DNA from: Tetrahymena thermophila SB210
Lineage: Eukaryota; Ciliophora; Oligohymenophorea; Hymenostomatida; Tetrahymenidae
Assembly: GCF_000189635.1 (NCBI RefSeq)
Contig: NW_002476413.1
Location: 124,001 to 188,000, forward strand
Direction of reading: 5' to 3'
DNA: 64,000 nucleotides
Both the position numbers and the translations under genes were made by a program. Below are positions 12,057 to 26,600 of this stretch, one piece after another. The notes beneath the pieces were generated by a model. That model made no database searches and was not told where the DNA came from. It saw only the letters and a program-made list of their open reading frames with translations. Position 1 is the first letter of the stretch. The number at the start of each line of letters is the position of its first letter.

Positions 12057-13794
12057 TCACTGCTTCATCTTTCTGTAATCATCAGAAGTATTGCTTTCTC
12101 TACTTTGTCCTTTATTTTTATATCTTCTGTATTGATAGATACCTCCACAAACTTTCAAAACAATGATTGCTACTAAGTACAGATAGTAGTACCAAGGCTA
12201 TTTATTTAAAAAAAGAATTATTTGAATTTTACTTTCATTTTAATAAATAATTACGAAAGTCCAATCACCATTTTTAATTTGTTAAGAAACTGTGAGCTCA
12301 TTTGGAAATCCACCTATATATTTAGTTTTATTAAAATTGATTTGGATTTTGTTTTAAAAATAAATTCTAACCTGGATAAAGAGAAATTCCTCTTACTATC
12401 ATATATGCTCCGACCAAAGAAGAGGCTAAAATCAAGATATAACTAATAATTTAATTTAATAATAAATAAATTGTTTTCATTTACACAAAAATGAATTAAT
12501 TATTTTACCTTTTAATATAAACGCATAAGCAGCCAAAAATGAATGAACACAATCCTACTTCTAACCATAATACAAGCTAGTGTTATAATTATTAGATGTT
12601 TATAATATATGCATAGATTTATAATTATTTAATGATTTGTCTCTTTAATTTTAAGTTGGTTACTTTATTTGAACTAGCAAAGTGGAATGCGTTAAAAATA
12701 ATAAAAGCTAAAAATGTTCCTGCAAGAGCTCCAAGACAGAAGAGTCCAGCCTTTTCAACTTTAAATGCAAGAATAGCACCTACTATACCTACGAGAACGC
12801 TAACAATAATTGCAGTCCAATTTAAGCCAGTTGATGAATCTGGCTTCATAAGTGCTTCAAATATGAACTTTTATTTTTATTTAAAATGAAATATTTATTA
12901 TCAATTTGAAATTATAAAAAATATCTATTACAAAGGACAACAAAAATCCTAATGTGAACCCGGTCAGAAATAGAGTTAACTTAATTAACTTAAGACCAAA
13001 GAAGCATAAGAAAAAGCCTACAACTATTAAAAATATTGTTCCTACCCATTTATTATCATTCATGAAATTCCATATGCTAGATAAATCTATAGAAGGGCAA
13101 CCTTTAACAAAATATAAATTTTAACAAAATAATAACAGCTAAAATTAAATTTAACCTGCTTTTGAAGAAATACTTAAGGTATAAACTCCATTTTGTATTT
13201 CTAAACTTTAGGTATTATAAGTATTGATAGAATCATCACATAAAACTTTCAAAACAAATTGCTATTGAACATTATTCACTTGCTACCCACCTTGAAATTT
13301 AACGATTATACCTTTAGAATGATTATCATCATCTATTAATTATTAAATTGTTTTTAATGATAATCCTAATTATAGAGAATCTCTATCATTTTAAGATCAA
13401 ATATTTTGCCATAATTAATTGTTTAATTAAATATTTACCTATAAAATCAAATTCAGAGGTGTTAAATTCATCACTTCCTGTCAAATAAGAGCATCCCTAC
13501 TAAACATAGAAGGTTGCGTATGTTTTGCTTTAACTACATTATTGAGAACTTAAATAGTTATCATTGCAGATACTCCAGTAAATAGTACCTTTGCTACTAC
13601 CATCTTAATATTAGTTTGGTCTATCATTAAAAGAAAATTAAAATTTGTTTTATTGATAAATTTTACTATGAGTTTTAAAGCGGAGAGAAATCATATAAAG
13701 ATCCTTCATTAAGTTTAGTGCATGATGAGGCTAAAGTGATTTATAATAAAATCAAAATACTTAATGAAATAATGAAATATTTTCTGGTTTGCAT
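12057..13794 (-). CDS. Multi-pass membrane protein with signal peptide and Cys-rich lumenal domain (DUF4203/TMEM198-like), 429 aa
   Basis: Eight exons on the minus strand: 13794..13667, 13620..13439, 13365..13156, 13101..12932, 12867..12664, 12576..12509, 12442..12372, 12313..12057; stop TGA 12059-12057. Residues 1-22 are a classic signal peptide (FIISLSILILLQITLAS). About 190 lumenal residues follow with Cys pairs (SICNDN, SSQQCSQ, QQGCSY, VLCDD) resembling mannose-6-phosphate-receptor-homology (MRH) folds. Then come seven or so hydrophobic helices with Gly-rich turns (GLKLIKLTLFLTGFTLGF, VGAYMIVRGISLYPG, GFPNE), the pattern of the DUF4203/TMEM198 family. The tail is short and basic (YRRYKNKG). 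Its role is unknown; the lumenal part suggests cargo or glycan binding in the endomembrane system. The acceptor of exon 7 was set at ..TTATTAG because only that one keeps the conserved VGAYMIVRG frame. Confidence 0.8.
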
Positions 13795-16104
13795 TTATTA
13801 ATTTGTTTGTTTGTATAATACACTAACTAACTAACTTCTATAGTATTTACTTTAATTAAATTCATTATGTACCAAATAAATATATAAATGTATATATATG
13901 TATGGTATCTAAATCAATCTAAAAGTGAACACTATTGATATGCTAAATAATTAAATAATCAATTATAATATTTTTTGATTATCAAATTTTACTTATTTTT
14001 AATTACTATTTGTTAAATTCTAACTTATTAAAAATAATACTCTTTAAGTATTTAATGTTTCGAAATCTTTATTGAAATAATTTGATATTAAATTCATAAC
14101 AAAATTATTTAATATATTACAATAATTAGAATTACAAGAAAGCTAAATAAAATAAATAAGCAAAATTACTTTAAAATAAAATAAATATAATTAAATTTTC
14201 TTTAAATATTGATAATAATTATATAAGTTAGCAATTTATTCATATCAAAATAAAAATTTTATTCTTAATAATAGGGAAAAAATCAAATTTTAAGTTTTAA
14301 TTGGAATATAAAATCAACAATTGGTAAATTATTTAATTTAAAATCTTTAAAGAATATTATTATTTCAAAATAAGAATAGCCTGACTAATTTCCTTTAATT
14401 TGATGTGAGAGGGTTTTAATATGATTTTGTATTTACTAAATAAAATACTAAAAATTTTATGTAACTTTATATTTTTTAAATTTTAATTATATAATTTTTA
14501 TAAAATAAACCCAGGAAGAGAGATTTAACACTTTTAAAATAAGATATATATCCAGTGGAAGTGGATGTTAGGTCAAATAATTTTTATTTTTATGATTCAG
14601 CTTTTAATTTACTGCTAATTTATATTTCAGTATTTGGAGAAAAGAAAAAATGGTACATTTTCGGCTCCCAAGTAATTAGTAAATCATAGATATAAAAAAT
14701 ACTTTTATAACTTATATTTTTATATTTATCTTTAAAGTTCTAAGATAAATCACATAAAATAATACCATGTGAGAATATGAATAATTTTTATTTATAAATA
14801 ATTTTGATAAGTTAAATAAAACTAAATGTAATTATCAAAAAATAAAAATTATAATTTGCTAATTATAAATATTGATTTTATTTTAAATACTTTATAAAAA
14901 TTAAACCAATAGACAAACAACTTTGTTTGATAAAATCTCTAATAAATTATTTCTAAATTAATATTAAAGTTTGTTTTAATAATTTTTATTATTCAGTAAG
15001 CAAATAAAAATAAGTTCATTAGTTGTTTATCCATAAGATGAATAATTAATTAATTATACCATTAAAAAATAAATACTTTTTAATTTATCTCAATAAATGT
15101 CAATCTTAGCAGATTTGATAAACTATTTAGATTATTTAATTAAAAAGATTTATTATAATTGTGATTAAAAAATTTAAGCATTTTGAATTATCTTTTCCTT
15201 TATTATAAATAAAAAACTATTGAGATTTTTAATTTGAAGTAGATTCATTAATTTTGCTTGCTTTCTTGTTGGAGAAAAAATAAATTAATTCTTCTACAAA
15301 TTGAAATATTTATTTGTTAAAATTGAATGACAAATAAAAATAAATTATTCTTCATTTTTATTTTTTCTTTTCTTTGTTATTCTGAAAGATAATTAGATAA
15401 ATAAATAAATACTTAGTTATTAGAAAATGAAAATCAATCTTTTAAAAATCTGATTTTCAAAAAAAGAGGTGAAATGTTTTGAATGATTTATATAGAAATA
15501 AACTATTAAGATAATCTCTTTGGGAAAATACGAATAGAAAAAAGATATTTACTATATTTATTATTTGGATATTTAATAAAATTAAACTAATTTGAAGAAA
15601 TGTATTTTTCAGTGTAAATGATTGTTTTTTGATTGAACAACTGTTTAAATAAATTCGGGCTGTTTTTTAAAGCAAAAAGGAAAATTGATGGAAGTTTGAT
15701 TTTTAAAGAAATATTTCGAAAGAAAAAATATAGAAAAAGAAGCTAATTAATGTTATTTAGCTGAAGATTAATTCATGTGTAAGCAGATATACATTTACTT
15801 AATAGATCAAATAGATCAAAAATTTAATTTATCCTTCAGATTATTTATTTTTCTAAGTGCTCGATTGAGCTTTTTAGGGTAGCAAATCTAATCTATTCAG
15901 CTTTTTTATACTTTGAAAAGCTATTTTACAATATTTTTGAGTGTGTTTGTTTGTTTAATGTATGATTGATTGATTGATTGATAGCTAGTGCTTGAATGAA
16001 TTTTTTTTAATTAATAACTATTTATTTATTTATAATTGATATTTATTTAATTATAAACAAAAGTAAAGCAAAAATTTATTATTTATTTCTTTTAAAAAGT
16101 AAAA
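13795..16104. other. 2.3 kb AT-rich spacer between divergent genes
   Basis: No frame with coding composition was found on either strand. A slightly less AT-rich patch at about 14510-14690 and a (TGAT)n run at 15961-15983 are the only irregularities. Promoters of both flanking genes should lie here. I see no tRNA or snRNA signature. Confidence 0.45.
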
Positions 16105-18988
16105 ATGAATTTGAATTAAAATTCTGATATAATGAACAGCGGCTCTGTGAAAAAACAGATGTAGAAAGTAAAAAAAATAAATGGATTTACCCAAAAAATA
16201 AATATCCAATAAATTCTGTCATATGTCGTGCTGGCATGTCTCTTTTTTGTGTTCACATTTTGCATTTTACCCACTCTTTCTTTAGCTGTTTAGGTAAGTT
16301 TTTAAGTTCTTTCTTAATTAACAAAGTGAATAATCTAATTATCTACAAGACTATTACGTATTGTTTATTAACTAAGTTTTAAAAAATTTAATATCAAATA
16401 ATTAATTTATTATTTGACCTTAATATGCCTTTTTTCATTACTTGCTTTGACTGCTATCCATTAAAAAGATATTGATTGCTCTTCATACACTCGAATTAAA
16501 GTTTTAATTTAATTAATATTTAGATTATTTCAGGAATTCTATATTATGGATCATTTGTAATCATGTTTATTTTAGGATATATCTGCACAGACTTTGATCC
16601 TACTGACTAAAATGTTATAAAAGAAAAGACTGCAAGACTCAATAAGTAATTAATTACTATTCTATTAATTTATTTCTCGTCTTTAAATAACTAATTAGAT
16701 TAATTTAATTTTAGAAAATTCAAGTTTATTTATTAATATTTTTCTTGCAAATTTATTTGATAGCTCTCAAATTATTTATTTATCAAATATTCTTTTAAAT
16801 ATACTGCAAAAATAATCTTATTAGTATATTAACTAACTTTTTTTCTTTGTATAAAGCATTGACTATGATGTTTCCGCTTTAGATTTTTATTGTGTTAACT
16901 GCAACACACATGTTTCTAGTAATAGCAAACACTGCAAAGCTTGTAATAGGTAGATAAATTGCTTTAAAATATTTCCATATTTCAAAAAAATTTAAAAAAA
17001 TAAAGAGTTAGAACTATTTGTTTTTTATTCAGCTAATTAAAGCAATATAAAATAATATATATTTATTGATTTACGCATATATAATTCTATTTGTTTATAA
17101 AAGATGCGTAGAAAATTTTGATCATCACTGCAAGTGGCTAAATAATTGTGTTGGATAAGTTAATTACTCCCTTTTCTTTAAGCTTATAACAAGTGTGCTA
17201 ATTCATATCATAATCTTCACTGTATTTGCTTGCATTTCTTTATTCATATATTATTTTGGAAATGATGATGATAATTAAATTTAAGCAGAACTCTTCTTTT
17301 TATTTTCAAATGATTCCTATATAACTGTGAATATATTTGAAATTTTGTTATGGATCTTTGTAGTTGTAGGAATATTAGTTGGATTTTTTGATGGCAATTT
17401 AGTTTTTTTCCATATTTACCTCCAAAAAATGAATCTATCTACTTATTAATACATATTATCCTCTCGTGAAAAGGTAATTTAAATATTTAGAAAGCGAAAA
17501 CATATATTTATTTTGATAAAATTTTGTTAAAATAAAATGGTTTACAATTATATATTAACAAATATTTAACTTTTAATAGAAATAAATGGAGGAAAACAGA
17601 AAGAAAGACCTTTTAGAATTGAGATAAAGAGAGAAAGAAGAGTAAAAAAAGCTTAAAGAAGAAAAGAAATAAAAGGATTAGTTAAACTAAAATAATAATT
17701 TACCTATTTAATAAACACAAACAAATAATAATAATTAAAAAAATTTACAATCAGCAAACCAAAAATAAGTTACTCAATCATCTTACATTTATACTCCATA
17801 GTACAACACTAACAATAACAATAACAGTATTAACTTCTAGAATTAAAACTAAAATATTAATGTTAACGAAGATAAAAATCTAAATGCTGCAGTAAGTAGA
17901 TAAGACAGTATGGAAACTCATTCTTAGAGAACAAATCCATTTGAATTTGCAGATTAAAAAAGAGGATTTAACCTCAAAGGAAATACTATTAACTCATAAT
18001 TCAGCTAAAAAAAGCTAAATAAATAAGGATTTTGGTAAGCATTTTATTATTTATTGCTTATAATTTAAATATTATTTGGCTAAAAGGGCTTAAATTTGTT
18101 GCTGCTTTAAATCTCAAAAAAATGAAGCTAAAATTGGAGCAATTGGATTAACAAAAATTGATGAGTAATCAGAATTTATGGAAGAAAAAGAAGATTAAAA
18201 AAATGAAAATTTTGCAATTATTGATGTAATTTAATTAATAAATCTTTGTTTTTATTAATTAACATTTTTATTAGGAAATGCATCAAAGGGGAATTTGTCA
18301 AACAGTAGATATCATGGATGACATATAAAAAATGAAAAATTAATATTCAGAAAGACAAATGCATTTTGAAATCAATAATAATGAATTGTATTTAAATAAA
18401 GCAGCTCATGTCCTTCAAAGTAATACAAAGATAGTTAACAAAAGCATTAACATTAATGAAAATGCCTTAAATAACGAAAATTAATACTAAATTAATAAAA
18501 TATAATTGGAAAGAGTTGCTACTGAAGAGTTAAGCTTGAAGTAATTGCCTCAGGAAGAAGGTAATTAATCTAATCCTGACTTTGAAAATAATAGCAATAG
18601 CAGTACCACTAATAACAAGAATAAGAAATTTAACTTTAACAAAAAAAACAATTTAAAGCAATCTAAATCAGGTTTAGACATAATAAGTGTAAACTTAACT
18701 TAAAAATCTGATTCTCCTGATAAGCAAAGCAATACTAATAAAAATAGTACTGATAATTTAGCACAAAAAAAATAACATATGCCACCAAAAATACTTTACC
18801 TAAGATCTGCCTCTAAAAGCAGTATGAAAAGCAATTAGCAAAGCAGTAACGGTGAAGTTCATGAAATAAAAACTGAAGATAAACACAACTCAATACCTCC
18901 AAGCTAAATTCAGACATCAAATATAATAAATATGTAACCCATACAAATAAAATAAAACTAATAGTCGATAAATGAAATCAATTAATGA
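16105..18988 (+). CDS. DHHC-type protein S-acyltransferase (palmitoyltransferase), 693 aa
   Basis: Seven exons: 16105..16293, 16524..16645, 16857..16949, 17104..17473, 17580..18034, 18087..18225, 18275..18988; TGA 18986-18988. The Cys-rich domain starts [23 protein letters not shown] and the catalytic DHHC is at residues 141-144 ([14 protein letters not shown]), immediately after the exon 3/4 junction. Cys144 should carry the acyl intermediate. Two TM helices precede it (about 40-63 and 64-84) and two follow (about 160-182 and 205-237), the standard four-TM topology; a DPTD motif precedes the domain. A Q/N/K-rich cytosolic tail of about 430 residues contains a short Cys triplet (CCCF, about 515) that could itself be palmitoylated. 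It transfers palmitate to protein cysteines at endomembranes. The next gene, tail-to-tail, is an ABHD17-like hydrolase. Confidence 0.92.
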
Positions 18989-19689
18989 ATCAATCACCTT
19001 CAAAAAATAAATAAACTATATTTTGTAATCATTTATTTTAATTCACTCATTATTAATAATAATAAATATATATTTATATATTGTTTAATTATAATTATCA
19101 TTAATTCTTTTATTATTTATATTAAATAAATCTAATTATTTATTAATATAAAAAATTCATACTTTTTTATTGTTTTATTTATTTTAGTCATTTAAAAAAA
19201 AAATAAATTACAATTTATTCAACTATTAAGTAATTAAAAAGGAGTATTATTTGAATAAAAAAATTATAAATCTCAGTTTTTTATACATTTACTTTGAAAA
19301 AATGTTTAAATTTATTTATATTATTCAACTCAACTAAATCAAATTTATATTTGTATTAAAATATGTAAAAGTAAATTGTTAGAAAATTTATTTTAATTTG
19401 CAATTATGTTTTGAATAAATTACAAAATATTTAAATTTTGTTTTAAATTATTATTTGTGAAAATAAGTTTACAAGAAAATTTAAGAAGAGTTAAAACTTG
19501 CAATTTTATATAGAAAAAAATTGATATTATTAAAGTAATAAAACTATTATTATACATACAATTTTATATAAATCTATAATTAAAATTTTTAATATATGAA
19601 AGTAATAAATTAAATTTTATTGAGTAAAATGTAAAAACTCCTACCAGATAAATTATTTTGGTAAATATTGATTGAGTATATTTATTTAT
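18989..19689. other. Convergent 3' spacer between DHHC and ABHD17-like genes
   Basis: About 700 bp of nearly pure A/T lie between two 3' ends. It presumably carries both polyadenylation regions. No gene is seen. Confidence 0.5.
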
Positions 19690-21580
19690 TCATTATCTAA
19701 TTTTTGTAATTGAAGCAGCAGAGATGTTTGATTATTTTTGTTATGATTATTATGGTTGCTCGTTAGGAGCATTGAAAAACTAAGGAGGAATAACTAATTT
19801 TTACTTTTAAATAGTCAATTTTGCTTAACAAAAAAATGTTTTAATAGGAAGTATTAGGTCATTTGACATGCTAAATTCGTTATGTGTCATTTGTGGAGAT
19901 AAATGAATCAAAGCTCTATCTTTTACTTATTCCATAAGTTCTAACGAATGTGTATAAGGAATTAATTTATCCATTTTTCCATGAATGAACAATATTGGAC
20001 ATTTAGAGTGTTTTATATAATCGATATTTCTAAATCTTTCAGCTACCAAGTATTAAATTAAGTTACCAGCTAGATGCTTAACTACATTCCTAATTGAAGT
20101 GTAAGGGCACATTAATATTAATCCACCTATTATTATTATTATTTAATTAAGAAAATATTCAATTTTATATCAAAAATATCTAAAAAAATCATATCAATTT
20201 AGCAAATATTTTATTTGAAATAAATTTATTTATTTATTAATATTTTAATTTAAAAACAAATAAAAAATAATTTATTTAGCTAATTTTGTTTTTTGGGTTT
20301 TTAAAAATAAATGAATGAAAGCATAAGTATACTCTTTTTGTTAAATATATTTTCTTTCAGATTTATCTATTTTTTTAAAATTCAACAACTAAAAATATAT
20401 TTTTTCATTCATTCATTCATTTATTTATTTTCTCATTCATTTAATTTTGAGGAAGGTTAAAATTTTAATTTGATGTTGTTAGCTACTCGTTTGTTTGAAT
20501 AAGATTTAGTATTAATTTTGAAATTTATGTATGATATTAATTTGATGGTGAAACAAACAATAATGTTAAATAGAAAATAAGAATTTGGTTTGTTTTTAAA
20601 TAAAAAGTTAGTTATTTACCTATGTTTCTAGTACCTGCTAAATAGCATGCAGGTCCGCTACCAATTGATCTACCAAATATAATGATATTTTAGCTTTAAA
20701 CTTTTAAATGAGTTCTAACGAATTCATAAATAGAATCAGCATCTTATAAGATTTAGTCTGAATTAGGACTACCTTTGTAAAGGCCGTAACCTGGATATTC
20801 AACAGCAAGGACATTAACTCTAATATATCTTCTTAAATTAGAAACAAAATCATAGCTATAGCCTAAATCCTCAGCATTTCCATGAAAATATATCAATAAT
20901 TTATCACTGCCTTCGAAATAAGGCAAATAAAGACATGGAATGCTAGTAGAAGTCGCGTTTTTTAAAGTAGGTCCAAATTCAGCTGCCTTACGCAGTGGCG
21001 AGCTTATGTACATTTCTTTCATAGAACTATGTTTCTTGTTATTTCTAATTGGTGAATTTAAATGAATTACTCCTTCATCAAATTTTTATTTAGATTCTCT
21101 GGCCGTTTATGGAAATTGTTGATACTAAGGTTTGTTTTCTTACTCATTAAAATTATCACTAAAATATTAAAATTTTTTATTCGAATGTTAATGAGAAGGT
21201 GTAAACTCCTATATAATAGGTGATTGTTAATTCTATTGAGAGTCGCATAAAATATTTCTGTCTGTGAGAGTTTTATGAAATTGTTAGTTTGAGTTTTTTG
21301 ATTCTCCTTAGATGCATGACAGAGAACGATTGGCATTTCTTTGATTCTATAAGACTTCAATCTCATTTTCTTTATCGATTAGGCCAGTCATACAAGAAGA
21401 AAAAGGGCCGCTTCTTTTTGCCTATATTTCGCTTTCATTGCATAAATTTTACTCTTTGTTTATATTTTACTAATGATAAATGGGGGTGTTAATAGCATGA
21501 GATTCTACCCAAATGATATTTCTCGATTCTTTCGTGTATGAACACTTTGGTGCAGGAAAAATGATACTATTTAATTCCAT
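19690..21580 (-). CDS. Alpha/beta hydrolase, ABHD17/FAM108-like (candidate protein depalmitoylase), 465 aa
   Basis: Two exons, join(21580..20620, 20126..19690); stop TGA 19692-19690. The hydrolase core has the oxyanion motif YFHGNAEDLG, the strand/turn VEYPGYGLYKG, the nucleophile elbow GRSIGSG (Ser305), the acid HGKMDKLIP (Asp373) and the base MTHNEF (His402), so a full Ser-Asp-His triad. MCPYTSIRNVVK after the elbow and HGKxDxLIP resemble ABHD17, which removes palmitate from Ras and PSD-95 in animals; ABHD13 is the next-best match. The protein starts at ATG 21580 with MELNSIIFPAPKCSY, an N-terminal pattern seen before the core in ciliate relatives as I recall them. About 200 Q/N-rich residues are inserted between it and the core at IPCLYLPY. 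The start was placed upstream because the frame stays open and coding to that methionine. Confidence 0.82.
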
Positions 21581-23635
21581 TTTGCTATTACCTAATATTT
21601 AGTTTGATTTTTAATTGTTTGATAAAAATTATGAAATTTTTCTAACTAAAATTTAAGTTCAGAATTTCAATAAAATCTATGTAAAATTTTTTCTATTCGT
21701 ATTTTGATAAATATTAACATGAGTAGAATGAAATTATAAATTAAATGAGTTTATTAATCAAAAACTCTTCATCAATCACAAAGATAATTAAATATTTGAT
21801 TGAACGACTAATTTGCCCTTGATGTTATTTTTCAAATCAAATCTAGAGCCATAATAATTTAACAACTACTTTATTTTACTAATTATTTTATTAGTTTTTA
21901 CTTTATTATTTAGTTAATTAGTTAGTTAGTTAGCTAGTTAGTAAGTCTATATTTGAATTTAACTTTTTATGCAAAAAAAATAACAAATTAATAATTATTT
22001 GTATTTCTTTTTGTATTCATTCTCAAAAGCAATTAATTTTTTTCCTTTTAAAACTCATTTCCAAATTTACAATAAATAAATAAATACTTAGGTATTTTAT
22101 TTGACCTAATATTTATTAATTAATTTTATATTTTTCATTAAAAATATTTATTTTTAAAATAATTTTTTTATTAGCTTTATTTTAATTAAAATATATTTTT
22201 AAATTATTAGAGCAAATAATGAGTTACTTTTTAATCTACAAAAGTAAAATATATTACTTTTCCCTAATATTTGCTAATTAATTTTATTTGAGAGTTATAA
22301 ATTAAAATTTATTAATCTACTGTAAAATTAATATTTATAAATTATTTTTTATTTTATATTATTAATTAATTTTATAAGATAGTGAATAATTGATACATTA
22401 AAAATATTTATTATTTGCTTTATTAATATTTAAATATTTCTTTTTATATTTTTAAATTTTTAGAATAACTTTTAAATTTAACCTAAAAAGTAAAAATTTT
22501 GAAAATTATATTAAAATTCTACTTTTTTCATATTATAAATCTGTTTTTTTTAACAAAAATTATGATTTAACATAAAAAAATATTGTTATGAAAATTTTTA
22601 AATTATTTTACATTACTTAATATCTTTGTATTTATTATTCATGTATTTTCTTTTTGTATTTACTTTATAGAATTTTAAACTTGTTACAGCATTAAAAAAA
22701 TTTTTAATAAGAATTAATTTCTATTAATAATTTAAAACGTCATTCTTAACACCTAATGCGTTAAAAATAGAGAAAATTTTAAGGACTAGAAAATGAACTA
22801 CTAAATAAAAAGAAGTAGAAGGATAAAAAGAGAAAGACGAAATTAAAAGAATTAGGTTTGAGTAAGATTTTTAACTTTGAGAGGAAATTAATAATATTAT
22901 TAATCGAAAGAGAGAGGAAAAAACTAAATCTTAACCATAAATTTTTGTCTAAATTGATATTAATTAATTTTCAAAAAATTACTTTGTTTGGTGATGAAAG
23001 TCTTTGCATAGTTCTAATATCAATTCATTAACACAAAATTTGAATCAATTACAATCATAAAAATTTGTTTGCATATTGTGCTAATATTTTTTTTATAATT
23101 TAACAGGAGTAAAGTTTTTATAAATCATTTACAATTTAAATTTCAGTATTTTTTACTTCAAAAACAAAGCAAATGTCTTCATTTCTTAATGATTAAATAG
23201 CAGAAATATTGTTTTTTTTCAATTAATTATTGATACTGATATATTTTTGCAAATAATTGAATTGGAGACGAGACTTTGATTGACTCACTCACTCATTCAC
23301 TTATTATTTGATCATTGAAAGAATCGTTATTCATTCAATTTTTAAGTGTATGAGAGCAAATTAATAAATGAATTGATTACATGGAAAGATAGCAATTGTA
23401 TGATTTTAATAAGAAATACTTATTTTATTTAAAGACACTACATGAAAAACTAATAATTAATTTTAAGATTACTATCAAAAATTAAGGAAATTTACTGTAA
23501 TAAATAAAAAAACAAAGTAAATACAAACAAGTATCATAAATAGACATTCAATCTGAATTAACTACCCAAAGCGTTATATTTAAAAATCAAAACACCTGAA
23601 TTATTAACCAATAATTTTGTAAGTTGAACCAATTA
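21581..23635. other. 2 kb AT-rich spacer between divergent genes
   Basis: No gene was found. It contains a (GTTA)n-like run at 21912-21945 and an A/G-rich patch at 22790-22930 whose best frame ends after about 20 codons. Confidence 0.45.
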
Positions 23636-26600
23636 ATGTCAAGCTAACCTTAAGGATAGTCATCTAACCTACAAAATAATGATGATGACATTTTGACTTT
23701 TTCATCAGGAAACAATCTGAATAATATGGTTTCAAGCAATACACTATCATAATAGATATCTTAGCAAGATAGTAATCAGCAGCAAAACGAAATTAAATAG
23801 AAAATAAAGAGGATACAATAAAATTGGTCAGATAAATGTAGTAGTTTAGAAGGTCTTGTTGAGCTATCAAGAAAGGCATCTAGGAATATTAATAACTACT
23901 TAGGATCCATAGAAAATGAGACTGAATAATTTTCTAAAAATTTATTAAAGAGCTCTAAATCTCTTGTTGGAGGGATAACTTGGAGCTAGGGAAAGGAGTT
24001 TGCAAAAATGACAATTTAGTTTGGAGGCGCAATACAGGAATTAGCAACAAAGAGTTTGGAGATATCACAGTTAAACTAATTAACTCTCAGTAAAAGTTTA
24101 GGAGAATATACAGAATAGATTTCTCAATAGAAGAAGCAAATGTAAGAAAAGTCCTAGCTAATTGTGAAGAACATTTCTTACATGTAAGAAAAATACGTTA
24201 AGTAATACGTGAAATATGTAAAATGCTGCAAAGAAGTAGAAAGTGCTATTTAAGAATAAAAGAATGCCTAAGAAGATATCCGTCTTTATTACAACGTAGC
24301 ATATACAATGAAATAAGACATGAAAATAAAAGAACTTGCAAAAGAAGCAGAAAAAGAAGAGTAAAAAGTGTAGTAAGCTATTGAAGAAGGCAACTTTCAA
24401 ATTGAAAATTTACCCAAGCTTATTTAGGAAAATTACAAATAGGTGAAAGAAATTTTCAAGTAAACTTTACACAAAATCATAGACTCTGTTGTTGCTATAC
24501 ATAGCTAACAAAACAACCTTTTTTAGACATTTAATTAGTACATTGTTGATAAAAAGCTGAATGATGATCTAATTGCTATAGTTGATGATGATTAAAAGGT
24601 AATCCAGGAGAGGCTATTTAAAAAGAGTAATTAGAATTTTTTTTTAATGTTAGTATTTTACGTAAGAATATTTATGCATGATAAAGTTGATCGAATGAAT
24701 GAATGTATGAATATCTTTCTAAAAAATAAAAGTGATTATTTGTTCGAAAAGCAAATTTGTCGAATATTGATCATATATGATGAAAAATTTTGATAAAGAA
24801 TAGATTACAACTAATTTGTGAAACAAAGGTGTTTTAACACGTCATTTAGTTTTATATAATATTATTTAAATGAATTTTACATCAGAATTCTTTCGAAATA
24901 TTAAATTTATTACTCATTTATTTAATTATTAAATTTCCTTTTTTTTTATTAATTAGATCCTGATACTATCCCCCCAGGAGTCAACTTTATGCCAATCCAG
25001 TCAGCTCTTGCTCGTAAGGAAGATGTAATTAACATAATTACTTTCTTATTTACTATGGATTTATCTCAAATAACCATTTTCATTAACATTTTCCATCAAG
25101 AAACAATTTCCCTCTTCAAATTAATTAATTTTTTCTATTTTTACCTTATTCTTTTTGCAAGTTTATCTTATAAAGTTACTTACCAAATTTACTGTTTACA
25201 TTTTTAAAAATCATTGCTTAATTTCAACAATTATTTTTTTGAATTTCCTTTAAATTCTTTATGAATAAACACAAAATAAAAATATTTTTTTATCAAAATG
25301 ACTTTTATTTAGCTTTAATTTAAAATATTCAAAATTGAAGGATTTACAAATAAAATATTTTGATAAATCAAGAAAAGAAAATCCCTATTAATTAAATTCA
25401 CTAATTATTCAAATAATTCAAAAAGGTAAATGAAAATTCAATTAGAGCTTATCCAGAAGCTGCCTTTTAGTATTTAGAAGTTTTTGAAGTAATGATGTAA
25501 GAAAGAAAAGATTTAATGAAGCAAGTTAAGGACTTCTTTGGAGATATGGTTGATTTATATGGAAATTTATATTCATAAATAGAAAATTAGAGCAAGGAAA
25601 TCAAGAAAGTACTTACTGGTTCTAAAGGAGATTCTATTATTGATCTGCTATATGCTATCCTCCAGGATCTAATTGATTAATAGTAGAAGAACTTAGATCA
25701 TATCAAAACTATTTTTAACTTGCTAAAAGCTAGCAATAAGACAATCACTTCATGTATCAGTGATTAACAATCTTAAAGTAATGGATTCTTTAATATGACA
25801 AAGAAGCTTTTTAATGATTTTGGAAAGGCTACCAACAAAAAAAAGTGGGTAGTTGATACTAGCTCGTTTTTAGGTATTTCTCTTGACACCTTAAATTAGC
25901 ATGAGAAAAAGAGAATAGTTCTAATTAAAGAGCAAATCTAATAACTTTTAAAGCAAATTGGTTCTTTCTTAGAAAATAGCACAAAGCAATCCTAAGAGCA
26001 ATAAAATGAGCTTAATTAGAAAAAGGAACACTTGGATGAAGAAATTTTACAAGTGTTTACTTCATATAGTAAGATTTTCGAAAACCCTGTGATAAATTAA
26101 GATGGAATAGTTTATGAATACTAAAAATAATTCAAAATATCAAGTTAGCTACAAAAATAATTAGATGAAATCAGCAACAAATAGTATATTTACAATTAAA
26201 TTGACTAATTAACATCTTCCAATGTTTCTTCATAAGATAAAGAAACTACTCAAAACGGAGGAGACAACTCTCCTAAATCTAGCAAAGGAAGTTCTGATAG
26301 CTAAAATGTAACGAACAGCAATACAAAAGAAGGCAAGGATGATCTTACCAATAGCATGAATGCTAGCGTGAGTGGAAGCTCTAAAAAAGAAACAAAATTC
26401 ACATTATTATTTGGGCTAACAGAAAATGAATAGCCTATTGATACCTTCAACTGCGCATTCTCTCATAAGATTTTACTGCAAGGCAAGATGTATATATTTG
26501 CAGATAGGATTGGTTTCCATTCTTACTTTAACAGTTAGTCATTTGTTGGAGACACAGCACTTTCTATTCCCTATATTGATATTATAAGAATCGATAAGAG

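Noticed and set aside
12632-12889. 85-codon plus-strand frame opposite the multi-pass membrane gene
   Set aside because: It overlaps a well-supported minus-strand exon with the conserved GISLYPG/GFPNE family pattern and has no coding support of its own.
21067-21492. Standard-code frames on both strands at the N-terminus of the ABHD17-like gene
   Set aside because: The third minus-strand frame, with TAA/TAG as Gln, continues from the hydrolase core to the MELNSIIFPAP start; the others are shadows.
24158-24400. 80-codon Phe/Leu-rich minus-strand frame
   Set aside because: It is antisense to the lysine/glutamate-rich helices of the BAR-like region, which explains its composition.
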